DNA from: Ascarosepion bandense
Lineage: Eukaryota > Mollusca > Cephalopoda > Sepiida > Sepiidae
Assembly: GCA_037127315.1 (NCBI GenBank)
Contig: JBBBDQ010001156.1
Span: 1,459,001-1,523,000 of the forward strand
Length of the DNA stretch: 64,000 bases
Reading direction: 5' to 3'
Position numbers and translations under genes: made by a program. Numbering within the stretch: the stretch's first letter is position 1; every line of letters begins with the position of its first letter. The notes below the pieces were generated by a model. That model had not been told where the DNA came from, did no database searches, and saw only the letters and a program-made list of their open reading frames with translations. This document shows, piece after piece, positions 8,244-19,404 of this stretch.

Positions 8244-8546
8244 TCAGTCAGTTAAATGCCATACATGAAACACGCTTGCCCGATCATGTCTCGAAAGAGA
8301 CATGACTGACTGGGCAGAAGATTATCCCGCAGTAGGTTGCCATTGCTTTCTGCGGTAAACTGGTTACCAGTCAAGGCTATAGAACCGAATCAGTTATTTA
8401 ACCCATAACTGGAAGGGAGAGAATGATTAATACCTTTCCCAAGTGTATTTGCGCGTAAGTGAATGCAATGAATTCAACTGGAATTAGAACTCGGCTCTTC
8501 GATTTATCGTTTCGAGCCGATATCTACTGCACCACAACGCACATCC
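8244..8546 (-). repeat. S1 tRNA-derived SINE
   Basis: Sense is minus. The head resembles a tRNA with an A-box GTTGTGGTGCAGT and a B-box like GAGTTCTAATTCC. The body contains a conserved block around GCAATGGCAACCTACTGCGGG and ends with the CTGACTGA tail. At least nine copies are in the window. Confidence 0.85.
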
Positions 8547-8559
8547 TTTTGTGCTACTT

Positions 8560-9210
8560 CGCCTTATTTTTACTTTCTCCATTTTTCATTCTTATACATT
8601 ATATTTTATTCTCTGAATTTCTCAGTTAACTTGTGTTTCAGCGCCTTTTCTTATTGATATCCTCTCCTTTTCTGTACACCCCCTCCGATTTTGTCTTCCT
8701 TTTCTATATTTTTACTCTCTCATTTCTTTTACACAATTCTCCTCATTAACATGTATCTTTTCTCATCTATTTCTCTTCTCCTTTTGCGACTTCATTTCTC
8801 TATAACCTTCTCCTTTTTTTCTTTTCTTTCATACTTTCTCTTTATTTTTTCTTTATATCTCTTCACTATTGTTTTTAGAACTCCTCTCTTTATACTTGAA
8901 TATCTTTCCTATCTGCCTCTCTCTTCTCTCTCTGCTTTTTCCTCCGACGACCTTACACTCTTCCCTTCCTTCCATAACTCATTCTTATAATTCTTCACCC
9001 AATGATATTTCACTTCTTTCTCCCTCTTCTATTTCTCCATGCATTTTTTTCCAATTTAGCTATCATCCTCAACTTCTTTTCTCTTCCTTCATCCCGTCTT
9101 TTCCTCAGATTTTTCTTCTCCCTGATACTTCTGCGAATCTTTGGAGATCTCTCCTCTCCTCCGTTTTTACCCTTTTCCTCTTCTGACAATGCTTTCATAT
9201 TTTTTTAATG
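8560..9210 (+). repeat. Pyrimidine-rich low-complexity tract
   Basis: C/T-rich on the plus strand with no clear period. The frames crossing it are rich in Ser/Leu/Phe and look like composition artefacts. Confidence 0.7.
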
Positions 9211-9720
9211 ATTTACCCTTTTGACACATGTCTGCTTCATCCTTTAATAAGCAGGTGTTACCTGCAACAATCTAGTATCACTTAGCTTCGCCTGGCCGAT
9301 CTCAGGTGGGCTCCTGAACTAGAATTTCAATACCGGAGTCCACTTCAAGCAAACAATATAATGCAGGTCATCCATTTCATCGGCACATTATTTGACTGCG
9401 CCATTATATACAACCTTACAAAAGTGGACGTATGGAAAACCATAAACACGTACAGACCAAACTCTTAATACTGTATGAGAGATAATAATCATAACAAGAG
9501 ACAAACACATAATTACGGATACGCGTGTTTAAATAATCAAACGAATGCATAAACACAAAATTTCTTTATTTTACAAAACACCTGTATTTTTTAGCGTAAA
9601 TAAACATGCTATGCTACATACTTATTTAATTTAACGAAGAAAATTTTGTCTAAAATATATTTTTAAATTTTTGGAGTAGATAGACTAAACTATCGCCCGG
9701 TTCACACTCCACCCACATCT
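9210..9720. other. No recognisable feature
   Basis: AT-rich sequence without long frames or repeats that I could match elsewhere in the window. Confidence 0.5.
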
Positions 9721-9870
9721 ATTGAACAGGTGAAGAGGCTCATCCCTTGTTTCCTGTTTATGATGTGGTTTCCGGCTTTCTCTTTTCCATTCTTTTTACC
9801 CTTACGTAGCCCCCTGCGCATCAGTGGCGTTACCGCCTTGCTTGGGGTGATATGATTAAAAAAAAAAGAA
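9720..9870 (+). mobile_element. Jockey/CR1-like LINE, 3' terminal fragment
   Basis: Shares the end block GTAGCCCCCTGCGCATCAGT and CTTGGGGTGATATGATT, then an A-rich tail. Confidence 0.7.
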
Positions 9871-10004
9871 TGATGAGTGAAGGATGTTTTCCTGTCTACG
9901 GTACAGCATGAAATCGTTAAAATGTCAGATATGATCTTGAAATTATTGTAAAATATCATCTCGTTGGAAAAACAATAAAACGTGGGCACTTATACAAAAC
10001 ACGC

Positions 10005-10048
<44 letters not shown>
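10005..10048. repeat. (TA)n microsatellite
   Basis: Uninterrupted TA dinucleotides next to the hammerhead-bearing repeat that follows. Confidence 0.9.
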
Positions 10049-10050
<2 letters not shown>

Positions 10051-10201
10051 AGGAAGTATAGGTATAGAAGAATCCAATGAGTATCCTGCATATACAGTGG
10101 TAGGATAACTCATTAAGAGAGCTCTAAATATATATGTATATAAATACATATAGAGCAAATATAAGAGAAATTAGGGTAGACACGTTATTTCACTGTAAAT
10201 A

Positions 10202-10244
10202 GGAAGTTAGGGCCTTTTTCAGGCGAAACATCATCAGCTTCCTT
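10202..10244 (-). ncRNA. Hammerhead-like motif (degenerate)
   Basis: Minus strand: GGAAG CTGATGA, then a GAAA-containing block and CTTCC. It is the inverted partner of the motif at 10291-10332. Stem II is poorly formed. Confidence 0.4.
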
Positions 10245-10290
10245 CTTTATTTTACAAAGGATTCGTGTAAAGTCCTTTGTAAAATAAAGA

Positions 10291-10332
10291 CGAAAGCTGA
10301 TGATGGTTCGCCTAAAATATGTCCGTACTTCC
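10291..10332 (+). ncRNA. Hammerhead-like motif (GAA altered)
   Basis: CTGATGA core followed by TGGTTCGCC and TAAA where GAAA is expected; stem I is imperfect. Probably inactive. Confidence 0.4.
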
Positions 10333-10479
10333 GATTTACCATGAAATAACGTGTTTACCTAAATTTTCTAATATATATATTATGACTCAAATGTTATTTT
10401 TAGTGTTTACTTATATCACTAAAAAAACGATCCCCTTATTTCAAAATTTTTTAACACGAATCCTTTGTAAAATAAAGAC

Positions 10480-10520
10480 GGAAGCTGATGATGGTTCGCC
10501 TGAAATAGGCCCGTACTTCC
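10480..10520 (+). ncRNA. Hammerhead ribozyme-like motif
   Basis: Stem I GGAAG/CTTCC pairs perfectly; core CTGATGA; stem II GG-TTCG-CC flanked by a T-T mismatch; GAAA; weak stem III; predicted cleavage after GTA. A diverged copy is at 52110-52151. Confidence 0.55.
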
Positions 10521-10559
10521 AATTTACCATGAAATAACGTGTCTACCTTAATTTTTCTT

Positions 10560-11230
10560 ATATATATATGTATATTATGACTCAAATGTTATTTTTAGTG
10601 TTTACTTATATCACTATAAAACGATCCCCTTATTTTTAAAACAACATATTGCTATAAACGAAGGGCCATAGAAAAGTAACACGAACTCAGATATAAGGTT
10701 GAATAATATATTCTCGGGGGATGTAGTACAAATGTCAACTTGGATTGGAGAGTACTTTCTCACGCAGGCGTCATTCACTCACTCTGTCGCTACTCCTCAT
10801 TGAATCCTTACTCAGAGTTGGTAGCCATATGATAAACCATATACGAGTCCATTTGTAGATAGGTCTCCACAATACATATATAATTATTTATGTTTAAGTA
10901 ATAAATATTTTCTTTAATGAATAAACGTGCCGTTTATTCAAATATCGTTAACATATAAAAATAATGCTTACATGATAAAATATATCGGAATAAAAAATTA
11001 TTATATTATTTCTACACATACATAGCTAAATGCAAACATCACTATACTCGTTTCAAAAACCCTCCGCGTATATATGCGGAAGGAAAAAATGGTTGTAAAA
11101 ACAGAAAGACATGAACATCAGCCAAAGCGATTTGAACCGAGCCAGTACGTAGCCCAAAGAAAAATCTCGAGACGAGTAATCGATAACAAAAAACGTTCAA
11201 TACGTAAGCAGAGCAGAATAAGTAAATTAA
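10560..11230. other. AT-rich sequence, no recognisable gene
   Basis: No frame, SINE or LINE end recognised. Not matched elsewhere in the window. Confidence 0.5.
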
Positions 11231-11340
11231 CCTAGTGAGCCAACAAACCTACCAAAGATTTCACCTAAACCTTCAGGGAAGGTTGTCTTCCCTGAGGATT
11301 CGTTTAGGTGAAACCTTGGTATGTTTGTTGGCTCACTAGG
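11231..11340. repeat. Near-perfect hairpin (about 50-bp arms)
   Basis: Arms 11231-11281 and 11288-11340 are inverted copies beginning CCTAGTGAGCCAACAAAC and ending with its complement. The right arm has CTGAGGA...GAAACC and ACC-TT-GGT, hammerhead-like, but stem I does not pair. A (TA)n stretch follows. Confidence 0.85.
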
Positions 11341-11550
11341 TATATATATATATAAATTCGGATAAAATTTAAAGGGCCAATTTCAACATGTCAGTTTAAA
11401 ACATGCATTGTCAACCAAGTTTAAACAAACAGTGAGGAAAAATTCTAATACCAGAGGCTTTGTCTAGTAAAGGAAGTATTTTCGAAAAAGGGCTGTTTGA
11501 TATCTTAAATTAGGGTTAGTGAAGAAGTGCCTGTGTGTATAAAACCGTTG

Positions 11551-11600
<50 letters not shown>
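11341..11600. other. AT-rich spacer ending in a (TA)n tract
   Basis: No coding feature seen; (TA)n at about 11558-11601. Confidence 0.6.
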
Positions 11601-11603
<3 letters not shown>

Positions 11604-11703
11604 ATTGATTCATTGATTGATTAGTTTCTGGTCATAAGATTAGAACAGTGAACATTTGTATTAAAAAGTGTTCAATACAATTATATTGTAGAACTTTTGA
11701 ATA

Positions 11704-11779
11704 TTTTCCATTTGTAAACGAGTTATTACGTGACCTAAGTTTCTACAGGACGAAGAATAACTCGTTTACAAATGGAAAA
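11704..11779. repeat. Perfect 24-bp inverted repeat
   Basis: Arms 11704-11727 and 11756-11779 pair without mismatch around a 28-nt loop. The right arm abuts AT-rich sequence and the S2 copy that follows. Confidence 0.9.
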
Positions 11780-11795
11780 AAATATATATACTCAT

Positions 11796-11839
11796 CCGTA
11801 GACAGATCTGTTTCGCTGTATCACAGCTCATCAGTATGG
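11796..11839 (-). ncRNA. Hammerhead ribozyme, type I (S2)
   Basis: Core CTGATGA; stem II GCTGT/ACAGC with loop GAT; GAAAC; palindromic stem III ACAG/CTGT; GTC cleavage triplet. Stem I CCATA/TACGG has one mismatch. Confidence 0.8.
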
Positions 11840-12074
11840 TTAGGCATGCGATTTCATTTACCCAGGATCGAAACCTGACCGAATTGGCGTCAGTCGGTTA
11901 TTCTATTTCTGAGCTATGAGCGCTCGGTAGAAGGAGGCAGACTTTTAGCGTATGATGTATCATATACTAGTAGATACTAAATGAGCAATGCGTAGATGCT
12001 AGAATAGCTACAGTTTTTTCAAAGTCTTCCATAATTCAAGAGTGTTCAATCAGGGCGACAGCTTAAATAGTCAT

Positions 12075-12118
12075 TCGCAGACAGATCTGTTTCGCTGTAT
12101 CACAACTCATAAGTATGT
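12075..12118 (-). ncRNA. Hammerhead ribozyme remnant (S2, core mutated)
   Basis: Same layout as the S2 ribozyme, but the core reads CTTATGA (invariant G5 replaced), so it is predicted inactive. Confidence 0.75.
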
Positions 12119-12335
12119 TTAGACATCCGATTGCTTTTATCCAGGATTGAAATCCGATGGATTTGGTCTCAGTCGGCGATTCTACCTCTGAGCTATGGTA
12201 GAAGAAGGCAGACTTTTAACGTATGATGTATCATACGCCAGTAGTTAGAGTGCTCTAATTCATTACTGAATGAGCGATGCATAGATGCTAGAGTAGATGG
12301 TTTTTTAATATATATAGGAGAGAATGGTAACAAGG

Positions 12336-12339
<4 letters not shown>

Positions 12340-12388
<49 letters not shown>
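12340..12388. repeat. (TA)n microsatellite
   Basis: Directly precedes an S1 SINE. Confidence 0.9.
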
Positions 12389-12391
<3 letters not shown>

Positions 12392-12392
<1 letters not shown>

Positions 12393-12691
12393 ATGTGCGT
12401 TGTGGTGTATTGGATATCGGCTCGGAACGAGAAATCGGGGAGCCAAGTTCGAATTCCAGCTGAATTCATTGCATTCACTTACGCGCAAATACCCTTGGAA
12501 AAGGTATTTATCCGTCTATTCCTTCCAGTTATGGGTTAAATAACAGGACAGATTGGGTTCTATAGCCTTGGTCGGCAATCAGTCTACCGCAGAAAGCAAT
12601 GGCAACCTACTGCGGGATAATCTTCTGCCCAGTCAGTCATGTCAAAGAGACATGATCGCCCAAGCGTGTATCACGTATGGCACTTAACTGA

Positions 12692-12694
<3 letters not shown>
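12392..12694 (+). repeat. S1 tRNA-derived SINE
   Basis: Full copy from GATGTGCGTTGTGGTGTATT (A box) through a B-box-like AGTTCGAATTCC, the conserved block GCAATGGCAACCTACTGCGG and a CTGACTGA tail. (TA)n tracts flank both sides (12340-12388 and 12695-12742). Confidence 0.88.
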
Positions 12695-12754
<60 letters not shown>

Positions 12755-12989
12755 GGATTTAACTTTAATTCGGAATTTGTTTTTGCTTTAAATGTTATTA
12801 TAGTACATACATCATATTTGATGAAGACACCCTTTTTTATTTATTAAACAATTAGTGTAACGTTAATCCGCCTGCTCATTCGAGAAATCTTAATAAATGA
12901 AAGGTGGACATTTCTGGTTACAAGACGTTTGCAAAGGTTTGAGTATTGTGTTTGCTTCTCAAGCGAAAGTTAATGAGGAACGTTGTTTA

Positions 12990-13345
12990 TTGACAGTTTA
13001 ATATGACACATAATTATTATGTGGCTATATCGTTAGTGATTTCACCAGGATGGTACTCAATAACCTCTTAAAATTTGCATGGTTTTAAGTTTTCAGCTGA
13101 CATGAAATGAAGTGATTTTATTGAATTACTTGCTAAAACTTTGGTTTCTTGTGCCGTGCCAGACAATTCTTAGAATATTGCTGCCATATCTGTCCTGTTT
13201 CCCAACTATATACCTTGAGATTCTTGACAAATTTCAGTGACATGGTTTTTAATGCAATCAATCCTAGCCTAATATTTCGACATCAGTCCTACCGATTTAA
13301 CGTGGCTTCCCAATGTGTATTTTTAGGGAATTTGCTTTAATTTTG
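12990..13345 (+). pseudogene. Jockey/CR1-like LINE RT, C-terminal fragment, degraded
   Basis: Encodes FLEYCCHICPVSQL and then a run ending HQSYRFNVASQCVF, matching the EYCCH...NVASL region downstream of the RT domain in jockey-type LINEs. Frame changes and missing parts make it a fossil. Confidence 0.6.
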
Positions 13346-13384
13346 TTTCTTTTTTTGTTGCCATGACTGCTTGAAGTTAGAGAA

Positions 13385-13645
13385 ACTAAAATAAAAAAAG
13401 TCAAAACTTCAAATAACTGGGAATTGTTTTGACAGAGGATGGAAAGTGCGACATGGAGATTCAAAGACGCATTAGCATTGCCAAAGACGCACTTCAGAAG
13501 CTAAAGAGAGTACTGAGAGACAGGAAAATCTCATTAGAAACAAAGTAAAGAGTACTGGATTGCTATGAGTTATCTGTCCTCCTGTATAGAAGTGAATGTT
13601 GGACGATCACATCAAGGACGAAGGAGAGGCCTGAGGCAACGTTTT
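13385..13645 (+). pseudogene. RTE-like LINE ORF2 fragment
   Basis: Translates in pieces to TEDGKCDMEIQRRISIAKDA, then LKRVLRDRKISLETK and CYELSVLLYRSECWTI-like sequence, typical of the post-RT region of RTE/BovB-type ORF2. An in-frame stop interrupts it (TAA near 13547). It ends at a poly-T run at 13645. Homologues are at 55390-55950 and 63125-63420. Confidence 0.8.
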
Positions 13646-13659
13646 TTTTTTTTTTTTTT

Positions 13660-14760
13660 TTTTTTGCCTCAGTGTACACGCTCGGAAACCCTACATTAAA
13701 CCCAACTTTGGTCACATCCTGGCTCTCTGGGGAGGATTTAGGTTAATAGCCAGAGACTTGCCTAAAATCACGTACTCTGTCTTCGGGCGTACAGAGACTC
13801 AAATGTAGCTATTTTCACAGGTAGATGCTCAGCTATGGAAAGATGGCCAAGAACCCAATGCCGTGTATGTGTAGGATGGAGAATTCTTGGTCAGAATGTA
13901 AGCGCTCGGGATTCGGGTAAATAACTTACCTCGGTGCGGAGGACTTTTGTAAATACCCAAAGTTCTGCTAGAACTCGTACTTATCAACTTCTCTGACTTT
14001 CGGCAGATAATGACTCAGTTGGGGTATCTTTTTACGGGCCGAGACATGACTGAGAAGAATAGAAAATCCAGATCCCGCAGAAAATTTTGACCGAGTGTAA
14101 GTACTAGAGGTCTCCACGCAAAATATCTTACCTTCTATCGAATCCCGCCTCAGTACGGAAGATATAGGTAAATTCTTGTGGGATCTCCCCTTTGTATATG
14201 ATAATGGACTCGACTAAATATACATATACTCCTGCCATAAAGAGAACAGCAGTGAGAGTTGAGAGTAATCAAGTACACAAGTTCACAAGTTCACAACATA
14301 AATAACCAAAGTACCATAAGAAATCGTACTTGTTATGCTCTCTGTCCGAAGACAGAGAGTAACTCAGCTGGTCTATGTCTCCGGCAATAGACTCAACTGA
14401 GCAAAATAGACAAGACTGATTCTGCTTATGCGGAAGCTAGGAAAATTGTGGACCATGTCAACGTGCGCGAGATTCTCAAGTGACATTGAGTGGCACAAAG
14501 CTCTTTGCCTTCAGTCAGAGAGTGAATCGGACGGTCTTTTGTATTCGGGTAGAGTTTTGGCTGTGGATAATAAGCTATCAGAATGTATGCATTCGGAATC
14601 CCCACTTAAAATGACCGAGCTTGTCTCGCACCACACTTTAACTTGGAGAACATTGGTAAATACCCAGAATCCAGAAGGGGAAAACACATATTTCAAATTC
14701 CAATTCTGATTTCCAATTCTATCTCTTTTTCTCCACTTACCTCTCACACATAATTCGACA
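13660..14760. other. Unclassified moderately GC-richer block with short internal repeats
   Basis: Diverged repeats of a CTCGG...GTAAATAC-like pattern occur at about 13890-13990, 14090-14180 and 14580-14670. A small hairpin (CTCTCTGTC/GACAGAGAG) lies near 14339-14360. The 93-codon frame at 14428-14709 has no recognisable domain; I do not call it a gene. Confidence 0.4.
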
Positions 14761-14984
14761 ATATAAGGTAAATAATTTTCCGTCTCCTTTCACAATAGCT
14801 GATGAGATATTTTCCTTTCAGTGTCGAAACAAATGTACATTTCGTAGTAGATTATAATTTGTACATGTTCTAAACTATAATTTATAATAATTATTCATAC
14901 CTCTAATTTTATATCGAGCACTGTTTTAAATTATTGTTTTGAACGTTGTTAATTTTTTTCATCGTTTCTTATTCACTTGGATAT

Positions 14985-15003
14985 CTATCTATCTATCTAT
15001 CTA

Positions 15004-15050
<47 letters not shown>
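14985..15050. repeat. (TCTA)n followed by (TA)n
   Basis: Compound microsatellite. Confidence 0.9.
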
Positions 15051-15860
15051 CAGTCTATTATAATAGCGAGGATTATTCTAATGCATCGATTTTTATTGTT
15101 TACCTGCTGCTGGCTGATCGCTAGTATCCAAGTATGCCTGTCTAATAGGGTGGCTAGCTAATCGTTTTTGCAGGCGCCTGCTCAACCACATTGGTATTTG
15201 TTCAATACCTACAGAGCACACTTGTGGTTTATGCTTACAGTTTCTGGAAGAGAGTGCATTTTTTGGCGTGATCAACACTATAAACAAGGCCAGTACGCTG
15301 AAACCCTCGGTTACGATGACGTTTGTTTTTTGTTCAAGCAAAACCATAGTAGACGGATCCCAAATATTTCCGTTTACTCAATTCTACTCACATGGAATGA
15401 TTTTTAGGCACTTTTCAACGCTGGGATCGGCTCCTCAGGTCGATAATATAGAAAGCTTCTGATAAATCGATTAAATTCGAACCCGTGTCGAAAATAACGT
15501 CGAAAATAACGCACCCTAATCGTCTGCTGTACTAAGTTAACCATGGTTAACCTCAATAGGTAACAATTCATTTAATTTTTTAATGAGTCTGATCACCTCC
15601 CCCGGGCATAGTTGTTTGCAAGCGTATATTCCGTATGGAGGCTGAAAGTCATTCAATTCAATCACAGAGAATAACAAAATATTTTCGATTGGAAACGAAT
15701 TTCATCACTGAATACATTCGTGTATAATCTTCCATACCATTATATTCTTTTTCATATGGTGGCGTAAGCAGTTCTTGTGCACAAGATGTCGCCATCTTGC
15801 ACTTTTCTTGAAGATATATTTATTAATAGTTTTAATAGTGATAGTACTATTTATCTAAAA
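15051..15860. other. No recognisable gene
   Basis: Frames of 84 and 79 codons near 15093-15407 overlap on opposite strands; neither shows a known domain. The rest is AT-rich. Confidence 0.45.
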
Positions 15861-16029
15861 GCTTTTATTATTATTATTTTTATTACTATCATTATTATTT
15901 GGTTTCTATTATGGAATACCATCTCCTGCGATTCGAAGAAGACGCAGTAATTTCAAGTGGAACCCTCATCATTATACGGCACTCGTGCGTCATGAGAACC
16001 CATCACCAGTGGACAGAAGAATTGCCGTT

Positions 16030-17080
16030 TCTTGTTCTGTATTCGTGTTTGTTTCGTATTATTTTTTTCATCTTTTTTTTCATTCATTTCGCTGTTGTGT
16101 TTGATTCGATTTTGCATTTAATTCCTTGCCATGCTTTTCTTCTTACTTATTCCCTTCAATTTTCCGCCATTTTGTCTTATTCTCTTCTTCACCATCGTCG
16201 TCATCGACGCATTCTTCTTCTTAGACCTCGTCATCGAGATCTTTTTTGTTGTACTCGTCATCGGTGTTTTTTCTTTGTCGTCCTCGTCGCCGACATAATC
16301 TTCTTCTTCTTCTTCTTCTTCTTCTTCTTCTTCTTCTTCTTCTTCTTCTTCGTTTTTACCGTCGGATGTTGTCGTTAAGTTCCTTACTGTCATCATCATC
16401 AGCATCGTTTCTTCTTTATCGTTTTCGTCATTGACATCTTCTCCTTTACCTTCCTTGTCATTAGCGTCTTTTACCACATCATAAGCGTCTTCTTTGATAC
16501 CTTAGTCATCGAAATCATCATCTTTTTTATCGTCTTCGTCATCGACATCATTTTCCTCTTTGTCCTAATCATTATCAGCGTCTTCGTTTTTACCTCCAGG
16601 CTTAACAAAATATCTAGTCTTTGTCTAAATTCATTTTCATTCGATTCCTTATTTATGGCTATATTTTTTCTTTTATTTTGCATCCTTTTCGTTGTTTCTT
16701 TTTCTTGGATATAGCATCTTTATTCTTTTCTGGATTATTTGCTTTTTATTCTGTTTAACGTTTGTTGCCATTTTAAATTTGTATCCTTTTCTTCTTAATA
16801 TTCTTCTCTAATTTTAAAATATATTTCTTTTGTTTCCGCTTTGTTTAAATTTTCTTTTCGATTTTGATTAAAAAATATCTTTATGCTTTTTACATCATTC
16901 TTTTATTTATTTATTTATTTATTTATTTTTTCTAATTTCATTTTACCTGTCATTTTACCGTTCTTTCAAAAGCTTTTTTGTTCTGACGCATTACTCGTTT
17001 TTTCCTTTCTTTTCTTTCTATCTTATGCGGTCTTCTTTATTTTTCTGTTCTGTGTTTCCTTTCTTTCTTTCCTGATAAAA
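16030..17080 (+). repeat. Pyrimidine-rich tract with (TTC)n and TCG/TCA-rich degenerate repeats
   Basis: Contains (TTC)n at 16300-16351 and long stretches of TCRTC-type trinucleotides. The minus frame is Glu/Asp/Lys-rich and the plus frame Phe/Leu-rich, as expected from simple sequence. Confidence 0.8.
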
Positions 17081-17084
17081 TAGT

Positions 17085-17580
17085 TCTGGGCATGACGGTA
17101 AACTGCATCCGGCAGCAAGGCCACTGACTGGGAGGTTGTGAGAAGCATAGAACCACCACTTAAATTCTGTTGTTGTCAAGTCTGCCCTGACCCGGAGTTG
17201 AAGCACCTGTTAGGAGTCCCAGCTATGGGCAAATAGTTAACCCTCAAACTTGGGTCAAAACACTATGAAAATATAAAAATACACTTTTATAGATATATAT
17301 ACATAAAAATATACTTTTACAGAAAAATAACCATTTTTGAAGAAAAAATTATTACCAAAACGCATTTTTGAAGGAAAAAATTATTCTCACCAAAGCATTT
17401 TTGAATACAAAATTAGAAGAAATTTTCTAAAATAAAGAAGAATAAAACCAATTTTTTTTATTAAAATCTGACTAAATCAACCTTCTCACTATAACCAAAC
17501 ATTAAAAAGATACCTTAAAACCCCACGTTTTCAGCATTAAATAACCCACAGAGGTGTTGATATGCCGTTAAACAAAAGTC
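17085..17580 (+). repeat. Dispersed repeat R-A, copy 3 (empty-site copy)
   Basis: Uninterrupted where copy 1 carries the LTR element: the sequence reads straight through AAAATCTGACTAAATCAACC. It shows that 447-5019 is an insertion. Confidence 0.75.
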
Positions 17581-17764
17581 AAACTCAAAACTCAAACATT
17601 CCTGATTACCTTCTGTTTTTTCTTTTTGTTATGATTTGCTTTTTAATTTTCTTTTTTTTTCCTTACTTCTTTCTTTTCTTCTTACTTACTTTCATTCTTT
17701 TTACTTTGCTTTCATGCACATTTTCTATTCTACTTTATTATTATTATATTGTCATTTTTCAGCA

Positions 17765-18480
17765 TATTTCGATTTCTGCTATGGTCGCACTACCTATCAA
17801 ATCTACGGGAAAAACTAAGGCAGGTCCTGCTGTTATGGCTCCATTTAATGTTTTTTCTATCTCCCCTATCATCCCTAGCGTTACATAAACAAAGTTTAGT
17901 GTGTGGGCTGTAATTGACAAGACAATTTTTTTGTATAGCTCTTAAGCTGAGGTTTCCAGTGATTCTTTCAATGTGCTGTTTTGTTCCATTATTTATCATT
18001 CCAAGTGCACCTACTATCACTGGCATCATTCTTGTTTTCACTTTTTTCCATTTCAATTTCCAGGTCTTTATATTTTGACAGTTTTTCGAATTCCTTGGTT
18101 GCTATGTTACAATCCGTTGGACAAGCCATATCAATTACGTTTTTTTCTTTCTGGTTTTTAACAATAATATCCGGCCTATTTGCTTCAATTTTTCTGCCTG
18201 TGTAGATGGTGTAATCCCATAGAATGGTGACATCTTCTATTTCTGTAACCGGTGCTGGGTGATGTTCATACAAGTGTTTGTTTACATATCTTCCATAGTG
18301 TTTGCACATTGTTCAAAGTAAATATTGCTCCAATCTATCGTGACGATTTTTATATTCATTTGGGGCAGGTACAAAACAACCTGAGATTAGATGGTCAATT
18401 GTTTCTTGGTGTTTATTACAGAACCTGCATTTTGAATCCACATTATTATGTATAATATTTGCTTGAAAGTTCCTAGTGAA
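17765..18480 (-). pseudogene. LINE C-terminal fragment with R2-type (REL) endonuclease motif
   Basis: The minus-strand frame at 18309-17989 encodes TILWDYTIYTGRKIEANRPD and then VIDMACP. RPD, twelve residues, D matches the PDX12-14D signature of the restriction-like endonuclease of R2/NeSL-type LINEs. A frame change near 18050 leads into VIVGALGM and downstream sequence that also occurs in copy 2 at 18943-19210. The RT domain is not present. The endonuclease would nick the target DNA to prime reverse transcription. Confidence 0.75.
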
Positions 18481-18506
18481 AAGACTTTGGTCTTGCGCTG
18501 CAAGAA

Positions 18507-18507
<1 letters not shown>

Positions 18508-18558
<51 letters not shown>
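18508..18558. repeat. (ATT)n microsatellite
   Basis: About 17 trinucleotide units. Confidence 0.9.
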
Positions 18559-18559
<1 letters not shown>

Positions 18560-18589
18560 CAAGCTCAGTAAAAACATCTGAATATTTTT

Positions 18590-18940
18590 ATATGTTTTTC
18601 TCCCTCATATCCCTATTCATTTTTTTTTTCCTTTCCCTTTTCCTTTCTTTTTATTTTATACCTTATTTCATCTCATCTTTTCTAACGAATTATTCTCCTT
18701 GTTTGTTATTATTTCATTCTGCATTGTATCTTCTTATTCTTCTTCGTCGTCGTCGTCGTTATTATCATCGTTTCTTCTTCTTCTTCTTCCCCCTTTTTTT
18801 TCTTGTCGTTCTTCTTATTCGTCTTTCTCATTATCCTCTTCATCGATTGTTTTTCATTTTTATCATTGACGTCTTCTTGTTTGCCGCTTTCATTATCGGC
18901 GCTATCTTTTTCTTTGCTACCCACACCATCAGGGTCTTCT
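18590..18940 (+). repeat. Pyrimidine-rich tract with TTC/TCG repeats
   Basis: Low-complexity sequence separating the two R2-like fragments. Confidence 0.7.
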
Positions 18941-18942
18941 TC

Positions 18943-19210
18943 TTCTATGGTCGCACTACCTACCAAGTCTGCGGAAAGACCTAAGGCAAGTCGTGGCGTG
19001 TTGTTATGACTCCATTTCATGTTTTTCTCTCTCCCTTATCATCCCTAGCATTACACGGACAAAGTTCTCCTTAATGTGTGGGCTGTAATTAACAAGACAA
19101 TTTTTTGTATATCTCTTAAGCTGGGGTTTTCAGGGATTCTTTCAATGTGTGTTTAGTTCCGTTTTTTTTTTATCATTCCAAGTGCACCTACTATCACTGG
19201 CATGATTTTT
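18943..19210 (-). mobile_element. R2-like LINE 3' fragment, copy 2
   Basis: Closely matches 17765-18030 (for example ATGGTCGCACTACCTA and AGTGCACCTACTATCACTGG on the plus strand). It lacks the endonuclease motif. Same orientation as copy 1, about 1.2 kb away. Confidence 0.75.
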
Positions 19211-19404
19211 TCTTTGTCTTCTTCATTTTTCTATATCTTTTTTTTTCGTTTTTAGTTCTATACTTTTTTTTAAAACCTTTTAATTTTCCCTATTATTTGT
19301 CCAACTTGTTTCCTTCTATTTGGCTATTTTTTGATTCTTCATTTCTTTCCTTTTCTTTTCTTCCTCTCTAATCGTTATTTCTTATTTCTGTCGTCCACTT
19401 TCTA

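Larger units (their letters stand above)
10060..10560 (+). repeat. Hammerhead-associated repeat with internal palindrome
   Basis: A repeat shared with 51940-52170. It holds an inverted repeat (about 10178-10260 against 10268-10356) and then a direct copy at 10436-10560. Each arm or copy includes a hammerhead-like block. The surroundings resemble the non-coding ends of Penelope-like elements, but no coding part is present here. Confidence 0.6.
11792..12296 (-). repeat. S2 hammerhead/tRNA-like repeat, tandem dimer
   Basis: Two S2 units in the same orientation (sense minus). Each has a 5' segment of about 150 bp, a tRNA-like part with A-box TAGCTCAGAGGTAGA and B-box GGGTTTCAATCC-like sequence, and a hammerhead. 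The predicted cleavage positions are 279 nt apart, so self-cleavage of a read-through RNA would free a 279-nt monomer. The upstream ribozyme (12075-12118) has a mutated core (CTTATGA); the downstream one is near-intact. Confidence 0.85.

Noticed and set aside
14797..14860. Hammerhead candidate at CTGATGAGATA...GTGTCGAAAC
   Set aside because: Core, a short stem II and a small stem III can be drawn, but stem I has essentially no pairing.
16118..16477. Acidic/poly-Glu open frame of 119 codons (minus)
   Set aside because: Arises from (TTC)n and TCR-type simple repeats; opposite strand gives Phe/Leu runs over the same bases.
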